Source of the DNA: Sphingobacterium composti
GTDB taxonomy: Bacteria; Bacteroidota; Bacteroidia; Sphingobacteriales; Sphingobacteriaceae
Direction of reading: 5' to 3'
Assembly (NCBI RefSeq): GCF_009829075.1
Contig: NZ_WUQZ01000007.1
Location: 62,001 to 126,000 of the forward strand
Length of the DNA: 64,000 bases
The notes below the pieces were generated by a model, which saw only the letters and a program-made list of their open reading frames with translations, had not been told where the DNA came from and did not search any database. Position 1 is the first letter of the stretch; each line of letters begins with the position of its first letter. This document shows positions 54,068 through 62,062 of this stretch, in pieces. The translations under genes and the position numbers were made by a program.

Positions 54068-54101
54068 TAAAAGGGCAAACTGAATTCAGTTTGCCCTTTT
54101 A
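54068..54101. terminator. Terminator of the exbB-tonB operon
   Basis: A perfect 34-base palindrome, centre GGGCAAACTGAATTCAGTTTGCCC, with A-rich left and T-rich right arms. Ends the TPR-gene operon just before the nuo promoter. Because it has no loop, it reads the same on both strands. Confidence 0.85.
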
Positions 54102-54120
54102 AAAGAAAATCTTAAATTTT

Positions 54121-55857
54121 TTAGATAACGTCTTTCAACGCCTCTAAATATTGAGATGCAACTTCATCATTTGGTGATAATGCGATCGCCTTCTTAAATA
54201 AATCACCTGCTTGTTTGTAATCTTCTTTCAAGATATAGTAATATCCAATTACATTATAAACGTCAGTTAATTTAACAATATCATCTTCTGTTAATTGCTC
54301 TCCTGCAGCTTGTTTATCCGTAAGAACTTTCGCTAATTGATTGAAAGACTCTAAATATAAACCTTTGTGCAATTCTGGTTGCTCTGGATCGATAACATCT
54401 AAGTTATAGTTACTATATCCTTTGATATACAACGCAGGAACTTTGAAATCAGCTGCCGCAGAATCCGTAGAGTTAATAACAACATCTAAAGCTTTGATTG
54501 CATCATTGAATTCTTTTGTTGCATCTTCACCAGCTTCTTTTTTCTTATTACCTGCACGGAAGTTTGCGTCACCTACTAAGTAGTTCGCTTCGTAGTACCA
54601 AGGCTCGCCTTTTTGAGATGCTGGAACGTTGAAAATTGCTGCTGCTGCTTCAAAGTTTGAAGCATTGAACGCATTTCTACCGTAACCATCAACTTCATTA
54701 ATTAATTCTTTATCCAATTCTAAAGCTTTACCTAAATATTGTAAACCCTTAGCTTTATCACCAGCTTCGATATTTGCAAAACCACCGAATAAATAGTCAA
54801 TGGCGATCAAACGATTTTCGTCCGCATTGGCAAATAATTTATCGAAATAACCAACAGCTTTAGCAGCATCCTTATCTTGGTTGATAGAAATCAAACCTAA
54901 ATAACGATATACTTTAGCATCAACACCTGGTACATTCTCTAATTGAAGAGCAACATTTTTCAACTCATCATATTTTTGACCAAATACCAAGAAATCCGCG
55001 TAACGTACTAATGCATCAGATGATTTATCTCCAGTTACTTCTAAGTACTTTTTGTAGCTATCCACTGCTTTCGCCACTTGTGCTTCGTATGCTGCTTTTT
55101 CCTCATCTGTATTATCAGGCATACGTTTTGCAATTTGCAACTCAGTTTCTGCTATCTCACGATATACTGGACCGTAAGTCGGATATTCTGCTGCAATTGA
55201 ATTGTATGATTCCAAAGCTGCATCAAATGCAAATGCACGACGTGTAATTAATGCCTGTTGAACTTTAGCTTTAACTAAGTTTGGATCAATATTCAATGCA
55301 TCACGGTAGCTAATATAAGATTGACTATTTTCGCCTAAGCCTAAGTAAGCATCACCTAAAGAAACAGGAACTAATGCGTCTTTCGCATTTTTAGCTTTCG
55401 CCTGAGATAAATAATCTACTGCTTTTGCATAATCAGGCTTAGGTGCTTCCACGTAAGCTTTACCAATATAATATAGCGGTAAATAATCCTTTTTACCTAA
55501 TGCAGAAGTTGCTTGTGTAAATTTTTGTTCTGCAGCAGATACATTATTCTTTTGCAAATCAACTATTCCTAATCCAACAGTATTTAATGCTTCTTTAGGC
55601 GCATTTGTAAGACCATTATTAAATGCTAACGCTGCGGAATCCAATTTATCGTTAATTAAATACACTTGCCCTAAGTAGAAGTGATTAAGACCATCCTTAG
55701 GTTTTTTAGTTACTAAATTTTGCAAGATACCTTTAGCTTTGTCGTATTGCTCTGCATCAATAGCTGCTTGCGCATCTTTCAAACTTTGAGCACTAGCAGT
55801 GCTCGCTAAAGCTCCTGCTGCTAATAAACTCAAAAACAATTTACTTTTTGTCATCAT
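54121..55857 (-). CDS. Tetratricopeptide-repeat protein, periplasmic
   Basis: 578 residues. Signal peptide (about 1-23, ASTASAQ), then many TPR units, for example AQAAIDAEQYDKAKGILQNL, HFYLGQVYLINDKLDSAALAF, YYIGKAYVEAPKPDYAKAVD, VSLGDAYLGLGENSQSYISY and YYILKEDYKQAGDLFKKAI near the end. Repeats run almost the whole length. It is the last gene of the exbB-exbD-exbD-tonB operon (25-base gap to the PstS-like gene) and probably a periplasmic scaffold of the TonB system. No enzymatic residues seen. Confidence 0.85.
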   Translation of the reverse strand: MMTKSKLFLSLLAAGALASTASAQSLKDAQAAIDAEQYDKAKGILQNLVTKKPKDGLNHFYLGQVYLINDKLDSAALAFNNGLTNAPKEALNTVGLGIVDLQKNNVSAAEQKFTQATSALGKKDYLPLYYIGKAYVEAPKPDYAKAVDYLSQAKAKNAKDALVPVSLGDAYLGLGENSQSYISYRDALNIDPNLVKAKVQQALITRRAFAFDAALESYNSIAAEYPTYGPVYREIAETELQIAKRMPDNTDEEKAAYEAQVAKAVDSYKKYLEVTGDKSSDALVRYADFLVFGQKYDELKNVALQLENVPGVDAKVYRYLGLISINQDKDAAKAVGYFDKLFANADENRLIAIDYLFGGFANIEAGDKAKGLQYLGKALELDKELINEVDGYGRNAFNASNFEAAAAIFNVPASQKGEPWYYEANYLVGDANFRAGNKKKEAGEDATKEFNDAIKALDVVINSTDSAAADFKVPALYIKGYSNYNLDVIDPEQPELHKGLYLESFNQLAKVLTDKQAAGEQLTEDDIVKLTDVYNVIGYYYILKEDYKQAGDLFKKAIALSPNDEVASQYLEALKDVI

Positions 55858-55882
55858 TCTATTTATGTTTTTTAGTTATTTA

Positions 55883-56788
55883 CTAATTAATTTTATCTCT
55901 TATAATAATTTCTCGTCCTGGCATCTTAGCAGGTAATAAACCTGATTTTAATACAATTCGTTGACCCCTATCTCCAGTTATGAAAGCGGAGAAGCCCAAA
56001 CCTAAGCCCATATTAGGCTGATAATTCAAGACTTTAACCTCTCTACGCAAAGGATATTCTCCTGTAGCTAATGAGGCTTGTGTAGCTTTCACATACTTTG
56101 GAGTAGCCAGCGTGTCATTTAGCACGCTCAAGATACGAATTTTATCCTTTTTTGTAAAGGATCTTTGTAAAGATAAATATTGGTTCAAACTCATAACACC
56201 AATACGCTTCTCATCAGACGATACATCTTCAAGTATATACTTAACGCTATCTTTTACTTCTATATATGTATTGGCAATTTTATCCAATTTCCCTAATTCT
56301 CTAAAATATCTTATAGAACTAGAATTAGGATTATCTATTAGCAATTTCTCCCCAGAAGATTTTTTACCAGAGAGCAAGTCAATAACTTCTTGTGATTTAA
56401 TTGTCGAATCACGGTTTGTATTACCAACTAAAACTACTGCATCGTAGGCAAATGAATAAATACGAGGATTGATAGATCGTTGCTCAAATGTTTTTTTCTC
56501 TTCATCTGTTAATTCTCTTGAGAGAATAATCATCCCAGCTTCACCCTTTATTAAATCATTCACAGCTTGAATCTCTGGCTTTCCAACCAAGTTTACTTTT
56601 GCATTATAATATGAACTTTCAAAGACCTCTTTTTGTTCTACAGCGATTGGTAATAAAGACTCATCGACCAACACTGTAATTTCCCCAGTCAATATATCAT
56701 CTTTCGAGTTTTTCTTTTCGCCGTCCCTACAAGACACAAGAAAAAGAAAAGCTGAAAATACGTACATAATTTTATAGAACAAATTCAT
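55883..56788 (-). CDS. PstS-like substrate-binding lipoprotein
   Basis: 301 residues from the ATG at 56788 (a TTG two codons earlier is weaker). Lipobox LVSC with Cys20. The fold reads as a periplasmic binding protein of the phosphate type: GEITVLVDESLLPIAVEQKEVF, AGMIILSRELTDEE, FAYDAVVLVGN, and SSSIRYFRELG. No ABC permease or ATPase genes are next to it, so it is not a normal uptake cassette; the place within a tonB operon suggests a different ligand-sensing or scaffold role (inference). Typical Bacteroidota arrangement as far as I recall. Confidence 0.8.
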   Translation of the reverse strand: MNLFYKIMYVFSAFLFLVSCRDGEKKNSKDDILTGEITVLVDESLLPIAVEQKEVFESSYYNAKVNLVGKPEIQAVNDLIKGEAGMIILSRELTDEEKKTFEQRSINPRIYSFAYDAVVLVGNTNRDSTIKSQEVIDLLSGKKSSGEKLLIDNPNSSSIRYFRELGKLDKIANTYIEVKDSVKYILEDVSSDEKRIGVMSLNQYLSLQRSFTKKDKIRILSVLNDTLATPKYVKATQASLATGEYPLRREVKVLNYQPNMGLGLGFSAFITGDRGQRIVLKSGLLPAKMPGREIIIRDKIN

Positions 56789-56836
56789 TACCAATATGAT
56801 TAATTATAGAATAAAAGGATTAAGCCTTAACATTAT

Positions 56837-57079
56837 TTAACGTATAAAATTATTTTGCCATAACCGCGCAAAACGCATGAAGGAATAAACTATTAATAGT
56901 ATTCCAAACATATTTTTATATGTTTTATCGATTTCAATTGGAAAATCCTTCCAAAAGATTATCAATATGCCTATTATGAAATAAAACAAAAACATGCATA
57001 GGCCTAAAATAGACAGAAATCGCTTTGTTGGCGATTTCTGTCTAAATTTGTTTGTATTCATTTCTGAATTTCCACTCAT
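56837..57079 (-). CDS. Small two-helix membrane protein in the tonB operon
   Basis: 80 residues from the ATG at 57079, which overlaps the tonB stop codon (TAATG), so translation is probably coupled; a longer frame reaching 57160 lies inside tonB and is rejected. Two membrane helices (FLSILGLCMFLFYFIIGILIIFW and MFGILLIVYSFMRFARLW) with a basic N-terminus. No named family. Position between tonB and the binding-protein gene suggests a role in the TonB complex. Confidence 0.75.
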   Translation of the reverse strand: MSGNSEMNTNKFRQKSPTKRFLSILGLCMFLFYFIIGILIIFWKDFPIEIDKTYKNMFGILLIVYSFMRFARLWQNNFIR

Positions 57080-57960
57080 TACATATTTGTTAAGTCCAAA
57101 CGAATAGGTAGTGAATAAGCTACACGTACTGGACGACCATTTTGAATACCTGGACTCCATTTTTTAGCTTTCTTCAATACGTTAATCGCAGCCTGACCTG
57201 TACCGTATGATAAATCACGAGCTACTTTGATATCTGTCAAAGAACCATCTTTCTCTACTACGAAAGTAACTTGAACAGTTCCTTTTACACCAGCATCAAT
57301 AGCTGATTGTGGATATTGGTAATTGTCTCCGATCCATTTACGGAAAGCGTTCAATCCACCTGGTGGTTCTGGTTGAATTTCTACGGATTGGAAGATCTCT
57401 TCTCCAGTACCCGTACCACCTTCAACTCCTTTAGTACTACCAGTTGCAGCACCAGCTACATCTTTTGTACCCCATTTACCTTCAGTAGTGATACTACCAC
57501 CTTTCATACCTTTCATAGCTACAGGACCGATAAGTTTTTTCTTATCTGTAGCTTCTTCTACAGTTGCCACTTCTTCCTCTACAGCCTTTTCTTTAGGAAC
57601 AGGCTTAATTTCTGGAAGAGCTACAACATCTAGAGCGGGCTTTGATTCTGCGATCTTTGGTGCCTCTTCTTGTACAGGTGGCTTCTCTTCTTCTGGTGGA
57701 AGTTGTTCTGCCAAATCCTCAAGCGTCACCTCTTCAGTAAATGCAATCTCTTCTGTAGGTTTATCAGAACCTTTGAAAAGATCTAAATTTAATGCTTTCG
57801 GCAAACTTAACACTGTCACTATTGAAACTACAATAGCTACTGCAGTATTGGTTGCTTTTGGACCTAACTTACGTAGCTCATATGCACCGTAAGCTTTGTT
57901 CCTATTTTCGAAGACAACATCAAGCCACTCACTTCTAAATATATTTAATTTTCCAAACAT
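57079..57960 (-). CDS. tonB: TonB-family energy transducer
   Basis: 293 residues. Cytoplasmic N-terminus of about 40 residues (SEWLDVVFENRNKAYGAYELRK, a family mark), one membrane helix (about 38-58), then a Pro/Glu-rich periplasmic stretch (LPPEEEKPPVQEEAPKIAESKP). The C-terminal TonB domain has YPQSAIDAGVKGTVQVTFVVE and ARDLSYGTGQAAINVLKKAKKWSPG. It links the ExbB/ExbD motor to outer-membrane receptors; the three TonB receptors in this window are natural clients, though others will exist. A Gly-rich spacer (GSTKGVEGGTGTGEE) precedes the domain. Confidence 0.95.
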   Translation of the reverse strand: MFGKLNIFRSEWLDVVFENRNKAYGAYELRKLGPKATNTAVAIVVSIVTVLSLPKALNLDLFKGSDKPTEEIAFTEEVTLEDLAEQLPPEEEKPPVQEEAPKIAESKPALDVVALPEIKPVPKEKAVEEEVATVEEATDKKKLIGPVAMKGMKGGSITTEGKWGTKDVAGAATGSTKGVEGGTGTGEEIFQSVEIQPEPPGGLNAFRKWIGDNYQYPQSAIDAGVKGTVQVTFVVEKDGSLTDIKVARDLSYGTGQAAINVLKKAKKWSPGIQNGRPVRVAYSLPIRLDLTNM

Positions 57961-57993
57961 ATTGTTATTAGTTTATGAGAACCTATTAAACAA

Positions 57994-58554
57994 TTAATCG
58001 TTATATAAGTTTTCTTTTTTCAATAGCTCAATTTCTTCGCTCATGATACGGTTAGATATCATGTAACGTTTGATGTCTACAATCTTCATTTCGTCCAACG
58101 CATCGATAATGTTGCGTGTAACAGATTTTTCACTTGGTCGGATCACAACTATAATGTCTTTACCTCCAGCCTGTTGCGGAACAAGCTTTTGCATCCTCAT
58201 TAATACGCTGCGTAACCCGTCTTCCGAGCTATAGTCAATCACTGTAGGACCCTGAAGAGGTTTTTTAACATCCCCTTGATACCACACTAGCTTGTCGTCA
58301 GACCCTAGTACTAGAGTCACACTTCGATGCTCATCTACGTCTACATCTGTTTGTTTATCAGTTTCAACGTTTTTGTCTGGCATCGCTACGTCCATAGCTT
58401 GTGGCTTATTCAAGGATGTAGTCAACATAAAGAATGTAATCAATAAGAACGCCAAATCTACCATGGCTGTCAGATCGACTTTACCGCCATCCTTTTTTGA
58501 TCTTACTTTTCCACCTTTACCCTTATTACCGGAGTCTTGATTTAATTCTGCCAT
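57994..58554 (-). CDS. exbD: ExbD/TolR-family proton channel subunit (second copy)
   Basis: 186 residues. Cytoplasmic basic N-terminus (GNKGKGGKVRSKKDGGKVDL), one helix with the essential membrane Asp in TAMVDLAFLLITFFMLTTSL, then a periplasmic domain. It lies 13 bases after the other exbD and 33 bases before tonB. Two ExbD in one operon is usual in Bacteroidota. Confidence 0.93.
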   Translation of the reverse strand: MAELNQDSGNKGKGGKVRSKKDGGKVDLTAMVDLAFLLITFFMLTTSLNKPQAMDVAMPDKNVETDKQTDVDVDEHRSVTLVLGSDDKLVWYQGDVKKPLQGPTVIDYSSEDGLRSVLMRMQKLVPQQAGGKDIIVVIRPSEKSVTRNIIDALDEMKIVDIKRYMISNRIMSEEIELLKKENLYND

Positions 58555-58567
58555 TTAAGTAATATTA

Positions 58568-59224
58568 TTAATCAGTTTTAAGACCAGTCACGAAACTGAA
58601 CTTATTTTGTTTCTGATTACGTAATGTCTCAATTATTAAATTCAAACTTGGGAACTTTTCATCAGCATCTGCTTTGATCGCAACAGTCATTAATTCAATG
58701 TCATCTGGATCTTTACCCTCTTCAATTGCTTTATCTTTCAAAATTTTAGCTGACGCTAAGCGCGCTTGTTTTACCCAAGAGAATAACTCATTCGATAGAT
58801 TTTGTGTTGAATCTACCGGAATACCTCTTTGCTTTTCTGCTGTTCTTTCAGAATCGTTGGCAGCCAACAAAGTTTTCATTGTCTTTATAGAGACCCCAAA
58901 ATCTTCTAGACCTTTAAATTTACCGTACTCTTCTGGAGTAAACTCTATGCCGTAAATTGCTGCCATTTGTTGCAATGTCTGCACACGTACGTTAGGGTCA
59001 CTCATATTGAAGAAAACTTTACCTTCATCACCTACTGTAATCATAACCACGTTACCATCAGGTAATTTAGCTTGAGAGTATGAAGGCGCTGTATCTACGG
59101 TTAGAGTCTCAGGCTGTCTAGCAGTTGCTGTAAGAACGAAGAATGTAAGAAGCAAGAAAGACACGTCACACATCGCCGTCATGTCGATCGATGTACTGGC
59201 TCTTTTTACTTTTGCTTTACCCAT
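58568..59224 (-). CDS. exbD: ExbD/TolR-family proton channel subunit (first copy)
   Basis: 218 residues. Helix with the essential Asp in TAMCDVSFLLLTFFVLTATA, then a longer periplasmic domain than the second copy (extra segment around residues 80-160, for example PEEYGKFKGLEDFGVSIK). The two ExbD differ well beyond the helix, so they are probably not interchangeable (inference). 99 bases downstream of exbB, enough for an internal signal, though I see none. Confidence 0.93.
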   Translation of the reverse strand: MGKAKVKRASTSIDMTAMCDVSFLLLTFFVLTATARQPETLTVDTAPSYSQAKLPDGNVVMITVGDEGKVFFNMSDPNVRVQTLQQMAAIYGIEFTPEEYGKFKGLEDFGVSIKTMKTLLAANDSERTAEKQRGIPVDSTQNLSNELFSWVKQARLASAKILKDKAIEEGKDPDDIELMTVAIKADADEKFPSLNLIIETLRNQKQNKFSFVTGLKTD

Positions 59225-59323
59225 TTCTTTACCTTTTTTATATTAACAACTCTATTCTTTAAACTAATGATGCTTTATTATTTCACTTTCCATAAAAAAA
59301 GTTGAAATAATTTTGCAATCATC

Positions 59324-60154
59324 TTATTTGTGGTTTGCAGCGTACGTTTGTACGATTGAGAAACCAGCCTCGTCGATAGAATAAGTTAATTTATCAATTT
59401 TAGCAGTTAAGATATTGTAGAATACAATCGCAAAAGTAGATGTACCAATACCTGTAGCTGTACACATAAGTGCCTCAGAAATACCGTTTGCTAATTTAGC
59501 TGAATCTGGTGCACCACCTGTTGCTAACGCAGAGAAAGCTCTAATCATACCTGTTACTGTACCTAATAGACCTGTTAATGTACCAATAGATACTAATGTT
59601 GCGATAACATTTAAGTTTTTCTCCAACATTGGCATTTCTAATGCTGTAGTTTCTTCGATTTCTTTTTGAATTGCTAAAGCTGATTTTTCAGCATCTAATC
59701 CTGGGTTAGCCTCAACATCTTTGTATTTTAACAAACCTGCTTTGATAACGTTTGCAACAGAACCTTTTTGTTTGTCACACTCAGAGATAGCTGTATCAAT
59801 ACTACCTGTTTTTAATAAAGTTTGTACTTTTCTTACAAAGTTACCTACATTACCTGTACCTGAAGCTTTACCAATCACGATGAAGCGCTCAAGAGCAAAA
59901 ACAAATACCATTAAAAATAATGCAAGTAGTACAGGGATTACAGGACCACCATGGTACATCATACCCATATAGTTTCCTGGCAATGGTTGATTCGCAGGGT
60001 CATTGTCGATAAAATTTGAAGGATTTCCTAATACAAATTTATAAACCGCAATACCTACGATAAAACAAATTACGATTGCTAAACTCGCAAATAAATTACC
60101 TGAATTGCCGCTCTCTTGTTTCGCTGGGCTAGTAGTTTTTGGTGCGTTTGCCAT
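59324..60154 (-). CDS. exbB: MotA/TolQ/ExbB-family proton channel protein
   Basis: 276 residues. Three or four helices: SLAIVICFIVGIAVYKFVLG, VIPVLLALFLMVFVFALERFIV, NLNVIATLVSIGTLTGLLGTVTGMI and IGTSTFAIVFYNILT. The ExbB signature GTLTGLLGTVTGMIRAF and the following helix form the channel with ExbD. First gene of the TonB operon; promoter -7 box at 60218-60225. N-terminal residues 1-20 are hydrophilic and unusual (MANAPKTTSPAKQESG). Longer than E. coli ExbB (244). Confidence 0.94.
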   Translation of the reverse strand: MANAPKTTSPAKQESGNSGNLFASLAIVICFIVGIAVYKFVLGNPSNFIDNDPANQPLPGNYMGMMYHGGPVIPVLLALFLMVFVFALERFIVIGKASGTGNVGNFVRKVQTLLKTGSIDTAISECDKQKGSVANVIKAGLLKYKDVEANPGLDAEKSALAIQKEIEETTALEMPMLEKNLNVIATLVSIGTLTGLLGTVTGMIRAFSALATGGAPDSAKLANGISEALMCTATGIGTSTFAIVFYNILTAKIDKLTYSIDEAGFSIVQTYAANHK

Positions 60155-60556
60155 TTTTACTAAGTTTTAGATTTTTACTGTTGTTTAATTATTATGTTTA
60201 ATTCTATTGAAATAATGCAAAATTATTGACATCATTTTGACGTTAGTCAAAACAAATATACTATTTTGATATAAAATTCAAATTTTTCAATCTTTTTTTA
60301 TCATTCTTTTTTATGGATTACGATAAGAACGATCATCGCGGCAATCCTATTCTTATGCGTGATTATAAATCAATATCCATCTACAGAATATTATGCAATA
60401 AAAACCATTTTTTTTTGCATATCCAAATTAATAAATAGTTAATTGCAAAAAATAAGTAACCAAACACTCACTTTAAAAATAGAATCAATATTCAAATTTC
60501 GAATGGTTGCTCTACTAAACAATCTTTATATAAACGTGTTAAACTATATTTTAGTA
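60155..60556 (-). promoter_or_regulatory. Intergenic region upstream of exbB with its promoter
   Basis: 402 bases without a gene. On the minus strand TTTTG near 60252-60248 and TAATTTTG (60225-60218) form a -33/-7 pair with a 22-base spacer, about 64 bases before the exbB ATG. The rest is strongly AT-rich with T- and A-runs (60288-60320, 60404-60420); I see no hairpin terminator for the yciH gene that reads into it, nor any other feature. Confidence 0.5.
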
Positions 60557-60904
60557 TTATCCACCTACAAGTTTTACTTGATAATCAAGATTTTTCAACA
60601 GCTCGAATATCTTTTGTTTAAAATCTCCTTGTATCAGAATCTCTCCATCTTTAGCACTCCCACCAACACCACACTTCTGCTTTAATGCTTTGGCCAGGTT
60701 TTGTAAGTCTTCATCTGCACCTACAAATCCTTCCACTAATGTAACGATTTTCCCCTTCCTAGACTTTTTATCTAATAAAACTCTTAATTTTTGTTGCTTT
60801 GGCGGTAACGTCTCGATTATCTCATCTAATTCATAATCATATTCAAAATTAGAATCTGTTGAAAACACGATACCTTCAAATTTTTGTTTTTTTTGTTTAG
60901 CCAT
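60557..60904 (-). CDS. yciH: SUI1/YciH-family translation initiation factor-like protein
   Basis: 115 residues. The conserved C-terminal half shows GKIVTLVEGFVGADEDLQ, LKQKCGVGGSAKDGEILIQG and LDYQVKLVGG, a near copy of the SUI1/eIF1 domain of E. coli YciH. The N-terminus is basic (MAKQKKQKFEG). eIF1 helps start-site choice in eukaryotes; the bacterial role is less clear. It follows the lipid kinase gene after 10 bases, so they share a message. Confidence 0.92.
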   Translation of the reverse strand: MAKQKKQKFEGIVFSTDSNFEYDYELDEIIETLPPKQQKLRVLLDKKSRKGKIVTLVEGFVGADEDLQNLAKALKQKCGVGGSAKDGEILIQGDFKQKIFELLKNLDYQVKLVGG

Positions 60905-60914
60905 AAGTAATCTA

Positions 60915-61793
60915 TTAGCAAATTATTTTTAATGCACTTGATTTAACATTTATTTGCAAATCACCATTCATATTTATTGGCTCCCCATCCACGTGAATAG
61001 GTCCATCATCCTTACGTTTGATCAGGATATCTCTACCTGGAATTATTTCAACATATTCTGATTGATCAGCTGAACGATTGAACAAATGAAAGACCATCAT
61101 AGGCAAAATATAAAGCGGAAACTTATGTACAATACAAACATCCAATATACCATCATTTACCGAAGCATTTGGGGCTATATAGGCATTATTTCCATATTGC
61201 GGAGAGTTTGCGACAGAAATCATAAAAGCCTCACGCTCATATTCCACGCCATCTATTGTCAACTGATATTTACTGGGCTTATAATTACTAATTACATTTA
61301 TAGCAGATCGCAAATAACCAATTGGTCCACGTATAGAATCACTTGCAAATCTATCCGAAACCGAAGCGTCAAATCCCAAGCCTGCAATGTTGAAAAATGG
61401 TTTATCATTAATCACACCACAATCTACTCCAACGGTCTCAAATCTATTCAAACGATTGATAGCTGAAGTTTCATTCATTGGAATACCTAAATAAAGCGCT
61501 AATCCATTTCCCGAACCTTCAGGAATAATTCCCATTGGTATATCCGAACCAATTAATGCTGAACCTAATTCATTTATTGTACCATCACCACCGACTGCGA
61601 CGACCGCATCATATCCTTCTTCAATTGCCATTTTACCCAATTCATATGCATGATTGGGCTTAGTCGTCTGTTGGAAAGTTGGTTTAAACTTTTGCATATC
61701 CAACGCCTCTAAAACTTTTTTGTTAAAAGCAGTTTTTTTCTTGCCTCCTGATATTGGATTAATAACGAAAAGTATCTTTTTCTGTTCTTGCAT
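60915..61793 (-). CDS. Diacylglycerol-kinase family lipid kinase (YegS/DgkB-like)
   Basis: 292 residues from the ATG at 61793, giving the usual MxxQKKILFVINPISGGKKK start; a four-codon longer frame is rejected. Core motifs: the nucleotide-binding VVAVGGDGTINELGSAL, GIIPEGSGNGLALYLGIP and DGILDVCIVHKFPLY, ending VDGEPI. Enzymes of this family phosphorylate diacylglycerol, sphingoid bases or related lipids; Sphingobacteria make sphingolipids, so a sphingoid substrate is possible but not shown. Cotranscribed with yciH. No clear -7 box upstream. Confidence 0.9.
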   Translation of the reverse strand: MQEQKKILFVINPISGGKKKTAFNKKVLEALDMQKFKPTFQQTTKPNHAYELGKMAIEEGYDAVVAVGGDGTINELGSALIGSDIPMGIIPEGSGNGLALYLGIPMNETSAINRLNRFETVGVDCGVINDKPFFNIAGLGFDASVSDRFASDSIRGPIGYLRSAINVISNYKPSKYQLTIDGVEYEREAFMISVANSPQYGNNAYIAPNASVNDGILDVCIVHKFPLYILPMMVFHLFNRSADQSEYVEIIPGRDILIKRKDDGPIHVDGEPINMNGDLQINVKSSALKIIC

Positions 61794-61865
61794 AACTAAA
61801 ATCAACTGAGTAAATATAGGCTAAATTTTCAATAGGCGTAAAAATTAATATAATACCTACCAATT

Positions 61866-61897
61866 TTTGGGATAATAATAAAAGTGTTGTAACTTTG
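61866..61897 (+). promoter_or_regulatory. Promoter of metK (-33 and -7 boxes)
   Basis: TTTG at 61866-61869 and TAACTTTG at 61890-61897, separated by 20 bases: the best full match to the Bacteroidota promoter (TTTG-N19..21-TAnnTTTG) in this window. Predicted start near 61904, just before the riboswitch-like element, giving a leader of about 160 bases. Confidence 0.72.
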
Positions 61898-61910
61898 CGC
61901 CAAATATAAA

Positions 61911-61983
61911 TGTGGACTGATTTGCATTTTACAAATCTTAAGTAAAAAGGGAGATTGCAACCACGGAAAAAAAGTGCTAAAAA
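61911..61983 (+). promoter_or_regulatory. SAM-II riboswitch-like leader of metK
   Basis: The conserved blocks of the SAM-II aptamer occur in order: stem arm GTGG (61912-61915), CTGATTT (61917-61923), ATTGCAA (61954-61960), closing arm CCAC (61961-61964), and GTGCTAAAAACC (61974-61985). Loop bases GCATTTT (61924-61930) can pair with AAAAGTGC (61970-61977) with one bulged G, forming the expected H-type pseudoknot. The gene downstream makes SAM, a fitting target. A 30-base insert relative to the short classical form separates the two loop blocks. About 80 bases separate the element from the ATG, so how it controls expression is not clear. Confidence 0.68.
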
Positions 61984-62062
61984 CCATTCATTCATTCGTT
62001 TTTCCACTTCTATCTATTGATAGCACCTCCATTTTATTAGTGTTAAAAACAAAAAAATAAAT

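Noticed and set aside
57307-57892. Plus-strand Ser/Thr/Phe-rich frames opposite tonB
   Set aside because: Complement of the Pro/Glu-rich tonB linker; low complexity, no family.
60443-60685. Plus-strand open frame of 80 codons
   Set aside because: Lies partly over yciH on the other strand, is rich in Leu, Ile and Tyr from AT-rich DNA, and has no promoter or family.
61759-62007. Minus-strand open frame of 82 codons across the metK leader
   Set aside because: It overlaps the metK promoter and riboswitch-like element and the start of the lipid kinase gene; composition is not protein-like.
61911-62062. SAM-I (S-box) riboswitch before metK
   Set aside because: The four-way-junction motifs of SAM-I are not present; the SAM-II pattern fits better.
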